This document shows positions 1 to 8,952 of a DNA stretch of 64,000 bases, one piece after another. Source of the DNA: Theobroma cacao. Its lineage: Eukaryota; Streptophyta; Magnoliopsida; Malvales; Malvaceae. The stretch's first letter is position 1. Each line of letters begins with the position of its first letter. The notes under the pieces were generated by a model that saw only the letters and a list, made by a program, of their open reading frames with translations, did not search any database and was not told the origin of the DNA. The translations under genes and the position numbers were made by a program. The DNA lies in assembly GCF_000208745.1 (NCBI RefSeq), contig NC_030858.1:6312188-6376187 (forward strand), written 5' to 3'.

Positions 1-2606
1 TGAAGGGAAGATGGTATGGCTCCAGCCATATGAATCCATGGACGCCCTAACAAGCAATTGTATGACGGGGCAATGTCCATGACTTGAAATTGGACCTCAA
101 AAATGCAAGGGCCAATTTTTATCGGTAGCTCAATGTCACCTACCACCTCCCTTGTGGTCCCGTCGAAAGCCCTTACAACTATGCGGCTGGTTCTCATATA
201 CGACACATCTACTGGCAAATTGGTTAAAGTAGAGCGAGGCATGACATTTAAAGCTGAACCATTATCGATCAAGACCCTAGGTACGGCATGGTCCTTGCAT
301 TTGATGGTAATGTGCAGCGCTTTGTTACTTCCTCGACCACCCGATGGTATTTCTTCATCATTAAAGGCAATGAAGTTCCCCACTGTAATGTTCCCCACGA
401 TGTGGTCTAACTTTTTCACTGATATATCTTGTGCCACATAAGCTTGGTTCAAGACTTTGAGCAGCGCGTTCCTGTGTGCTTTCGAATTCAACAGTAAGGA
501 CAATAACGAGATGCGAGCGGGCATCTTGGTTAATTGTTCTACCACGCTATATTCACTGTGTTTGATAAACTTGAGAAATTCACCCGCTTATTTCTCGGTA
601 ACAGGATTTTTGACCTCATTGTTCGGAGCCACTACAGATTCGTCAACTTGGTCCTTGAAAAAGGTATCTGCTTTCTTTAGGCCTCCCTCTCCCTATGCTG
701 GTTTTCCCTTTCCAACTCTTTCCGCTATCTCAGGGGAATAACATCGCCCACTTCGCGTTATACCCCCCACACCAGTTAGATCTTCAGAAGATGCTTGAGG
801 GGCGGATGAAGCTGTGCCCAAAATATTACACTCATAATTCCATGGGACAGCCTTATCGCTCTTGTAAGGGAATGGACTAGGGACTTCGATGGTAATACCA
901 CTTCTGATCATAGTTGGGGATGTATCATTCATCGGGCTTCTGTTTTCTTCGTAGAAGATAGTGAGTGGTTTAGGTTTGTTCCCCCCGAATGAACTTGATG
1001 CCACTTCAGCTGGGGTGTCTCCATTTATGGTTCCGACCAAATTCTCTTCAGCTTCTTCATAAAACTCAATTACCGATGAATCCATCAATTCTTGCAACTT
1101 ACGACGAAAGCTATCACAATTTTGAATAGAATGCCCAATTGCCCCCATATGAAATTTGCAAGAATAAGCGAGATCATGCCCCAATTTCTTTGTGCCGATG
1201 GGTTCTGGAGTGATGGCATTTATCTTAGACAACGCCTTAAACACTTTATCCATTGGCGTTTGAATCTCATCAATACCCTTTTTCACTCTTCGAATCATCC
1301 CTTCATGTATGGCATTCACAGTCGGTCTTCCATGATTAGGTAACGGGTTCCCATCAACACTCGAACTGTCTTTTTTGGCAAAATTTAAAAGCCCTGCCTT
1401 AATGAGCGCTTGAACTTTATGTTTTAAAGTAGTGCAATTCTCGGTGGAGTGCCCTTGAATTCCAAAATGGTAATCACAATGTGCATTCGGATCATACCAT
1501 TTCGGGAAAGGTGGTCGGAGTGGTTCTAAAGGGGTTCGAGCAAGGAGTCGATTTTCTATGAGTTGTGGCAACAATGTAGTGTAAGGGACTGGAATAGGAC
1601 CAAAGTTTGATCTTTCTAGGGTAGTTTTAGGTCCTCTTTGACCATGGCCAGGATTATTGGTTGAAGCTACCGGTCTTGGTGGTGGAGTTTGTGGAAGAAC
1701 ATTGGTTTGAAATGTTGGTTGCGGGACAGGTTGGTACACATATGGGTTTTGTGTGATGTTGCCTATGTTTGGATAGAAGGGTTGGTATGGGGGGTACGGG
1801 TAATATGGGTTAAAGTTGTGGGCTTGTTGGCTATCATGAGCGACTGCTTGCACATCCCCTTCTTTCTTCTTGGGCGTACTCCCTTTCTTTAAGCTGGCAA
1901 CTTCATGCCCTTCAATTTTTCCACTTTTGATAGCTCCTTCTATTATTTCTCCCGATAAGACCAAATCTGCAAAGTTTTTCGTGGCATTGCCGATCAAGCG
2001 CTCATAGAATGGAGCTCGGAGGGTATTTATGAACAAAACAGTCATCTCCTTATCAGTGAGAGGTGGCTGAACTTGCGCTGCTGTATCTCTCCACCTTTGG
2101 GCATATTCCTTGAAGTTCTCGCTTTGCTTCTTTTCCATAGTCTGCAATGACAACCGATCAGGGGCTAATTCAGCCACATGCTTGTATTGAGCTATGAAGG
2201 CTCTTGCTAAGTCTTTCCAAGTCTTAATACGGTTTCGATCTAGCTGTACGTACCACCGAGCAGCTGACCCAGTCAAGCGGTCTTGGAAAAAATGGATCAG
2301 TAACTTATCATCGTGAGACTGTGCAGCCATCTTCCGACAATACATGGTAATATGTGCCATGGGACATTTTGTTCCGTCATATTTTTTAAATTCCGGAACC
2401 TTGAACTTGGCAGGGATCAATACATCCGGCCCTAAGCATAGCTCAGTTGCGTCCATGGTACTAAACCTATCAACTCCTTCGATAGCACGAAGACGCTCTT
2501 CCAATAAGTCGTACTTCTTCTGGTCTTTTTCATTTTCTCCTGTTTGCGACGCTCTTCCTGTTTGCGTGGTGGTTGGGGACAGGATGGGGAAGGGATGGCT
2601 GGGCGT
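1..2606 (-). pseudogene. Ty3/gypsy gag-protease relic, truncated at the window edge
   Basis: A minus-strand frame from about 2606 to 693 encodes a retrotransposon gag: a capsid-like domain followed by two Cys/His-rich segments (YHFGIQGHSTENC and CKFHMGAIGHSIQNC) of the kind seen in plant 'gag-pro-like' proteins. A TAG at 693-695 interrupts it, but the same frame continues towards position 1 with another in-frame stop near 590. It then reads as an aspartic-protease-like domain, with the VLIDNGSALN active-site-like motif and the typical C-terminal LLGRPWIHMAGA. The rest of pol lies outside the window. The apparent ATG at 2616-2618 is made by a palindrome at the truncated end, so it is probably not the original gag start. 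No LTR or primer-binding site is visible. The element is dead. The lineage within Ty3/gypsy is not certain. Confidence 0.88.
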
Positions 2607-2621
2607 ACGCCCAGCCATCCC
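2592..2621. repeat. Perfect 30-bp palindrome at the gypsy breakpoint
   Basis: The half-site GGGATGGCTGGGCGT is followed directly by its exact reverse complement, with no spacer. The left half is gag-derived and the right half is an inverted copy. The palindrome stops sharply at both sides and is followed by an AT-only tract, so it marks a rearrangement joint. Confidence 0.9.
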
Positions 2622-2711
2622 CCTTTTTTTTATTAATTTTTTAATATTAATTTTTTATATTTTAGTTTATTTTATTATTTATTATATATATATATATTTT
2701 TTATAGGTGTC
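2622..2711. other. AT-rich filler between the gypsy and copia relics
   Basis: The stretch is about 90 bases, almost entirely A and T, with a short (TA)n run. It separates the gypsy palindrome from the first recognisable copia codons near 2712. No LTR, primer-binding site or target duplication is visible here. Confidence 0.6.
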
Positions 2712-4360
2712 TACACACTGCACATCCAATTACCAAGTACCTATGCTATAACAAACTATCACCTGCACATAGAACCTTTACTATTTCATTGTCATCCATT
2801 CATGAGCCAAGCTCTTACCATCAAGCTATGAATCATTCTCATTGGGAAGAAGCTATGGCTGTTGAGTTGAAGGCCTTGGAAGACAATGGTACATGGAGCA
2901 TTGTTCCACTACCTCTTAATTGTCATGTTGTAGGTTGCAAATGGATATACAAGGTGAAAGTAAATGCTACAGGTGAAGTTGAGAGGTACAAAGCACGGTT
3001 GGTGGCTAAAGGCTTCAGTCAAATTACAGGTTTTGATTACCAAGAAACCTTTAGTCCTGTGGCTAAACAAACAACAGTAAGGGTTTTCTTTGCTCTAGCT
3101 GCTGCAAACAATTGGCATCTATCTTAGCTTGATATTAACAATGCCTTTCTGAATAGGGACCTAGAAGAAGAAGTTTACATGGAACTGCCACAAGGGTATT
3201 CTGTTCAGGGGGAGTATCAGACAAGTTCAAAGTTGGTTTGCAAGCTTCATAAATCCTTATATGGACTCAAATAAGCATCCAGACAGTGGAATGCTAAACT
3301 CACTACCTCAATTCTACAGTTAGGCTTCACACAATCAACATCAGATTATTCTTTATTTACCATGAAGGCAAACAATGGGAACTTTGTGGCAATTTTAGTC
3401 TATGTTGATGATATTCTGATAGGGAGTACCTCAGCTCAGGCAGCATCTAATGTCAAAGGATTTTTGAGTTCACAATTCAAACTCAAAGATCTTGGTAAAG
3501 TCAAGTTTTTCTTGGGACTTGAAATTGCTCAATCTCCAGAAGGCATATCCATATGCCAAAGAAAATATACTCTGGATTTTTTGGAAGAGCATGGTCTGCT
3601 AGGAACCAAACTTGTAAGTACTCCCATTGACTACAATCATAAGTTATGCAAGACCAAGGGGGAGCAAAAACTGCATGATGCTACCAAATACAGACAACTA
3701 GTCCAAAAATTATTATATTTAACCTTTACCAGGCTTGACATCTCCTATGCAGTGCAAGTTTTATCCCAGTTCATGGATAAACCTAGCAGTGAACATTTCA
3801 TGGTAGTTTACAGAGTTATGAAATATCTTAAAAGGGCACCAAGCCAAGGTATCCTAATGAAGTCAAAGTCTGATATGAGAATTTCAGCTTATTCAGACAG
3901 TGATTGGGCAAGATGTCCTGACTCTCGAAAATCAATCACAGGTTTTGGTATTTTCATTGGAGATTCTCTCATGAGTTGGAAGTCAAATAAGCAAACCGTA
4001 GTGGCTAGAAAGTCAGCAAAAGCAGAATACAGGTCTATGGCTTTAACCTGTTGTGAAATTATTTAGTTGCAATACCTTCTGGTAGACTTTGGAATCAGTC
4101 ACAAGGAAGTAGTAAACCTCTTCTTAGACAGTCAGTCTGCAATACACATTAGCAAGAACCCAGTCTTTCACGAGAGGACAAAACACATTGAAATGGATTG
4201 TCACTTCCTTCGTGAAAAGGTCTTAGCTGGGATAATAAAGCCTATGCACATTTCAACTCAATTACAGATAGCAGACATTTTTACCAAGGCCCTGCAGCCA
4301 AAGCAATTTTACAAATTATTAGGCAAGATGAGTGTTCATGATATTCACTCCTCATCTTGA
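2712..4360 (+). pseudogene. Ty1/copia pol relic (reverse transcriptase and RNase H)
   Basis: One plus-strand frame gives a copia reverse transcriptase followed by RNase H. Recognisable landmarks are GCKWIYKVK, RLVAKGFSQ, the catalytic segment LVYVDDILI (near 3400), YSDSDWA of RNase H (near 3895) and the terminal HIEMDCHFLREKV and DIFTKAL. The frame is broken by in-frame stops at 3125-3127, at about 3272 and at 4064-4066, and ends at 4358-4360. Gag, protease and integrase are absent: homology starts abruptly a little upstream of the RT domain. The element is 5'-truncated and non-functional, and is followed directly by a polypurine tract and LTR. Confidence 0.9.
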
Positions 4361-4719
4361 GGGGGAGTATTAGACACAGTTAGTTGAATAAGGCTTGCAA
4401 GTTAGATAAGTGTACAGAAGATAGCAGGTCGGGGTTGAAGGAGAGAAGGCACAAGTAGACAGACATACACACCATTTCAATAAAAGCCTTCTACAACTAC
4501 AGCAAAGTGCACCGTTTTGTTAATAGAGTTTTTTAGTTTTTAAAAGTTAGTTAAAAGATTGATTGTTAGTTATATTAGTATTAGCTTTTCTCTGACTAAC
4601 GGAGACTCTGTATATAAATTCTACTGTAAAAATACCTTTTTGGGGGTCATGAGAATTCTCTGACATTCTCTCATTCTCATGCGCCGCCTCTTCGTCTCTC
4701 TCTCACTCAGTATTCATCA
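4361..4719 (+). mobile_element. Copia polypurine tract and 3' LTR
   Basis: Right after the pol stop comes the polypurine tract GAGGGGGAG (4361-4369), then TATTAGACACAG, an LTR start with the usual TG decayed to TA. A TATA box (TATATAAA) lies at 4611-4618, as expected for an LTR promoter. The 3' boundary is uncertain. I place it at about 4719 (ending ...TTCATCA), because the sequence beyond, read on the minus strand, continues the gag of the neighbouring copia relic. An alternative end is 4748 (...TTAACA). No matching 5' LTR is in the window. Confidence 0.7.
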
Positions 4720-5099
4720 ATCTTCAATACTTCGAACTCTCTTAACAAATTTAGGACTTGTATTTAATAGGTCTTATAACCACCATTCAAATCAACCTTC
4801 AACCTGTCCCATGCTTCTTTGACAGACTCACAATCCATTGTATGAGTAAACATCGAGTCAGAAATAACAGAATGGATACAGGATAAAGCTTTATACATTT
4901 TCGTAATTTTTTCGCTATGCTGCTTTAACTGTGCGATTGTTGGGTTTGATTGTCTCATCTCGAGAGAATTTTCACCAACTTCAACGATTTCCCAAAGATC
5001 GAACGCACGAAGATACGCCTTCATTTTTACTGCCCATATTGGGTAGTTTTCTCCCTTAAAAATGAGTGGAGCAGCGACATTGAAATTTACAAAGGTCAT
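4720..5099 (-). pseudogene. Copia gag N-terminal relic (second element)
   Basis: The minus-strand frame from ATG 5097-5099 encodes the N-terminal part of a copia gag: LIFKGENYPIWAVKMKAYL resembles the DUF4219 start, and SVKEAWDRL the following gag domain. A stop lies at 4764-4766, but in the same frame the sequence continues as IQVLNLLREFEVLK, as in intact gag proteins, up to about 4720. There the plus-strand copia LTR begins. This suggests that the plus-strand element was inserted into this gag. The rest of the element is missing. Confidence 0.8.
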
Positions 5100-5199
5100 T
5101 TTCTTGGTATTTCAAAAATAGATAGTAAAGGGTAAGGAAGAAAAACTAATGAGGATTTTTTAAAGTGATTTTACACCAACACAGTCTCTTAAGATAATT

Positions 5200-5211
5200 G
5201 CTCTGATACCA
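5200..5211 (-). other. Copia primer-binding site
   Basis: On the minus strand the sequence is TGGTATCAGAGC, the standard plant copia primer-binding site, complementary to the 3' end of initiator tRNA-Met. It directly follows an LTR end reading ...TCTAACA and lies about 100 bases upstream of the gag ATG at 5099, which is the usual layout. Confidence 0.85.
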
Positions 5212-5400
5212 TGTTAGAATTTTTAAGTATTCTTAAGAGAAAGCTCAAAAAACCAAAAGAGAGAACTATCAATAAAAGGAAGAAGATAACAATTACATTA
5301 AAATTTTTAGTAATTTAAATACAAGTAGTTAACAAAGGAAAATAGAAAGCAATAAAATCGAAACCACTTAAGCACTAAATGTGTTGTAGATAGTTCCTTT
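5212..5400 (-). mobile_element. 5' LTR fragment of the minus-strand copia
   Basis: On the plus strand the LTR edge starts with TGTTAGAATTT at 5212, the inverse of the LTR's ...AAATTCTAACA terminus beside the primer-binding site. The other LTR edge is not recognisable. Somewhere between about 5380 and 5434 the sequence passes into a DUF2921 pseudogene fragment, so the right limit given is approximate. Confidence 0.6.
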
Positions 5401-5434
5401 ACATCATGGTTAGTGGGTACACAACATGTAGCAA

Positions 5435-5850
5435 CTAAGAGAAATAAAAGAAAAAACACTGAAAGCAATTATCAACCAATAAGTTAGTGGCGTCAGGTGA
5501 AGGTTCGTGCCTCCTTCTAGCCCCATGTTCTACAACTTCAGACCTCAATTTCAACAAAGTGTTATAGATAATATGAGGAAGCAACAATAAATCTTGAACC
5601 AGACCAGCATAGTCATCTACCTCTGCGAACCATTCAAGCAGAATATTGGTGCTACCTTTCACATAAGAATATTTTCTAGGAATGGGCAATGCTTTGCCAA
5701 AACTTGTAATAGAAAAATGCTTGAGAAGAAAACCCATCATGTGAACAATTAAGATAATCACTAGAATTTTCTTATCTCTATGGATTTGAACTTTTTGTTT
5801 GATGCAAGATTTTAATACTATCTGCGAGAGTCTTATAGTAAGAAACATTG
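5435..5850 (-). pseudogene. DUF2921 pseudogene, copy 2, C-terminal piece
   Basis: The minus-strand frame carries HRDKKILVIILIVHMMGFLL and then DYAGLVQDLLLLPHIIYN. These match the penultimate membrane segment and the 'YAGLVxDxFLLPQ' segment near the C-terminus of plant DUF2921 proteins. It resembles the segment at about 9270-8953 of copy 1. The piece lies downstream, on the minus strand, of the remainder of copy 2 (8945-8149), from which the LINE insertion separates it. The frame ends in unrelated low-complexity residues (CFFFYFS), so the true C-terminus is lost. Confidence 0.65.
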
Positions 5851-6124
5851 CAACAAACTGTTGAAAAGTAATTTACAATTTGGTAATAAAGGTGTTTGAA
5901 GAACAAGTGGGAAGCTTAAGCTTTGAAGGTGAAGAAAGGCACTAAGAGCAAAATGATGGCATTTCTTGACTGGATAAGCTGAGTTTTTAAAACATGTCGT
6001 TTTATTCTTCTGTTCTTTTTAAGTCTATTATATACAAAATGATGTTGCTTATGTCATTTGGTTTAGTTTACTTGAGTCTTGTACGCATCTTATAGTGTTG
6101 TTTTAGCATACTTTCCATTTTCTA
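5851..6124. other. Non-coding remnant between DUF2921 copy 2 and the LINE
   Basis: No frame with recognisable homology. This is presumably decayed pseudogene or spacer sequence that was contiguous with 7936-8148 before the LINE inserted. Confidence 0.5.
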
Positions 6125-7935
6125 TTTCAAGACTTTTTTTTTTTTAACTTTCAAAATATATAGATGAAGCAGGGGAACCAGAGTTCACCCCATATAATCA
6201 TTTTGCCAGGTTATGCCCCTTTACTATAGGGGTATACCACGGTAAAATCATTGACAAAAGTTAAAGACCCCTGTACATATTCATAGCAACACCTCTCTAT
6301 ACACCCATTAGAGCCAGTAAGTCAACCCTCAACAGCTCTTTGTTCCACTACAAAAAGATATGGATACAGAACAACAAAAGTCATAAAGAAAAAGCCATAT
6401 CCCCAAAAGGGGACATTCAGATCCCTAAATCAACACCAACCTACATATCAACTCACACTTATATATCAAAATGAGAGCAAGTTTCATCCATTATTGCCAT
6501 TCTCAACAGATGCATTATTCAGAGCCTCTATCCAAATATTCACCAGATCAATTTCTCTTCCTATACTAGTTTTAGCTAGGATATCGGCTTGATGGTTTGC
6601 CTCCCTTCATATATGTTTAATTTCCCACATTTTCACCTTTCTTTTCAACATTTCAATTTGAAGTATCCACTTTCTCATTCTTTAAAGAGCATGGTTTGGT
6701 GCTGGTATCCATCTCACCGCATTTGTGGAGTCACTCTCAACAATCAGAGAATGAGAACAATTCCAGTTTGAAGCAGAGAACTTCATAAAAGCTTGTCTTA
6801 TGGCCAACACTTCCGCTAAATTAGAATCTCCCAACCCTATTGACTTGGAGAACATCATTTTGGTTTCTCCTACAGAATTTCTGAGGATCCCACCAATTTC
6901 AGCTTCCCCGACGCTTCCGCTAACAGTTCCATCAACGTTGAACTTCATAGTATTTCTGCAGGATTCATCCATTCAACCTTAGGTCTTGTCTTTTTGACAT
7001 AGTTAATAATAGCCCTTAACCATGGCTCGTTAAAGGTTTCCAGATTCTTGCCATATTCCCTTAGCCATTTGGCCTTTGCTCATGTGGCAACTCTCAACTT
7101 CATCAACTCGTAGATCTGAGCCTGGTCCCAAGTTTTATCTCCAAACACAATGTCGTTCCTAGGCAGCTAGAGAGACCAAATCACCACAAAGAATGCCATT
7201 TTTCATATTTTGATTTCACCTTCCTTAATTGCCACGACATTCCAAGACTCAAAAAATGTGGTTAAATTATCTAGTTGGACCCAACTTACATTCCACTCCC
7301 TGCACCATTTAGCCTAGATATGCCATGATTCAAATAAGTAGATGAAAATGTGGTTAATTGTTTTAATAACCTAGTGGCAGAGGGGGCAGAATGCTAAATT
7401 CGTACTCATCAGCCCCCTCTCACAAGCTTCGCCTTAACAGCAGCTCTTCCGTGGAGGATTTGCCATATGAACATCTCGACTTTAAGTGGAGCTAGGTTAG
7501 CCCAAACTTGTCTCCATGTGCTTCTACCACCACTATCGTTATCCAATTGGTGTCTACAGAACTCTTTGACAGAGAAATCACCTGAGGGGGTACCTTTCCA
7601 TATAACAGTATTGTGTATTTCTGCAGACAGATGATAATCATTCACCATTGCCGTGAATTGCTTCCATTGTTCTTCCTCCCATCCGAACACCCTTCTACGC
7701 AACATTATCTCCCATTTCCATTCATTGTCTTGCCAATGTCCAAACTCTTGTATCTTCCCCATTTTGTTGATAGCTAAGATTGGGAAAGTGTTTTTAAGGA
7801 TGATTGCTTCGATCCACTCTTCAAACCAGAATAAAACGCTACTGCCATCACCAATCAGTCTACATAAGTTGCTGAAAACCTATATAAAATAAAGATTAGT
7901 AGGGGAAAGGGGGGATAAAATATTTTTCAAGACTT
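6125..7935 (-). mobile_element. 5'-truncated LINE with 11-bp target-site duplication
   Basis: The element body (6136-7924) is flanked by the direct repeat TTTCAAGACTT at 6125-6135 and 7925-7935. A T-run just inside the left repeat is the poly(A) tail of a minus-strand insertion. Coding remnants in order on the minus strand are a zf-RVT-type region (7762 to about 7409, with VIWKGTPSGDFSVKEF and a W-x2-VW-x-NLAPLKVEMFIWQ pattern) and an RNase H domain (about 6985-6500). The latter has KFNVDGTVSGS, LAEVLAIRQAF, IVESDSTNAV and REANHQADILAK. Several stops break the frame. The endonuclease and most of the reverse transcriptase are missing, as expected from truncated target-primed insertion. Confidence 0.9.
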
Positions 7936-8148
7936 AACAGCCATGGTTTGTCTGTTACATTTTACCGTTGAGCTATTCATTGGTTAGTGTGAAATTTGTT
8001 ACTCGATACGGTTCATTTGAGTTGTCAAAGTATAAATACTGGAAGAAAAATGAAATCTCTACTTTTTTACCAAATTTTGTTCTACTGCTCTGAATGTTTC
8101 TTTGCTTCATCTTCTTCTTTGCTTTAGTAAGATACTGTTTCCATTGAT

Positions 8149-8945
8149 TTACCTGGAAAACTTAGCTTCTATTTTCTTCAATAATAAAAGGAATTTGGCC
8201 AAGCTGTCAACTACATCAAACCGTTGAAACTTGTTGAAATTGTTTGATCTGAAGCTGTTAGATTGTAGCACCTTCCATCTGAAAAAAATTTCATTTCCAG
8301 TGATGAGAGGGATACAGTAGCCAAGAGCCTGGATAACAAGCATGGCAAGAGACTTCACTGCATGAAACAGTATTCTTGGAGTAACGCATCTAGCTATGTG
8401 TGCAAAGTATTGACAAAGTGAGCATTAGAATTCGTAGTATGCCCTCAAAAGTTCTTCGGAAGACTATGTCCTTTGTTTTTTTAATGTAAGAAACTGGATT
8501 AGTTTTTAGGCTGAGTTGACTGAAATAAAGGGGGTCTTCCTCACTTCTTTTGCTGCTGAAGGAGATTTTTACAGTTGGATTCACTAGCCACCATGCATTT
8601 TCAGGATTATACTCTACAATGACTTCAAACTGACAATCCAGTCCTCTTGCAAGGTTAGTTCCCAACTTTGAGATCTTTGGAAGATATCGAACATCCCTGA
8701 AACCAACTAAGTGCATCTTCCCCAAAATCCGGTCATATAAACCCTCAAAGGACAGTGAAATATTGTTGTAGTGTTGACTAGTAATTGTGAGATGCCCTGA
8801 AATTTCAATTATTTCAGTATTAGAATTACATGACCCCTCAATCTATTTATCAGTGTTCCTATTGTGCTGATACCAGTATTCTCCAAGAAGTGAACCTATG
8901 GAGTAACAAACTTGGCAAACAATGGAGAAGTTGAGTTCGGACTCA
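8149..8945 (-). pseudogene. DUF2921 pseudogene, copy 2, central piece
   Basis: On the minus strand the sequence reads through a decayed start (SGHLTITSQHYNNISLSFEG) into GLYDRILGKMHLVGFRDVR, GLDCQFEVIVEYNPENAWW and NPTVKISFSSKRS. These closely match the 'SLEGLYD..LG.MYLVGCRDVR' and 'PTAKISISS' blocks of plant DUF2921 proteins. A later frame gives the membrane segment LAMLVIQALGYCIPLI. Stops and frame changes lie near 8390 and 8149. It parallels copy 1 positions of about 9975-9300, so this is a tandem partial duplicate. The N-terminal half is absent. It continues, after the LINE, in the 5435-5850 piece. Confidence 0.8.
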
Positions 8946-8952
8946 TGGATTC

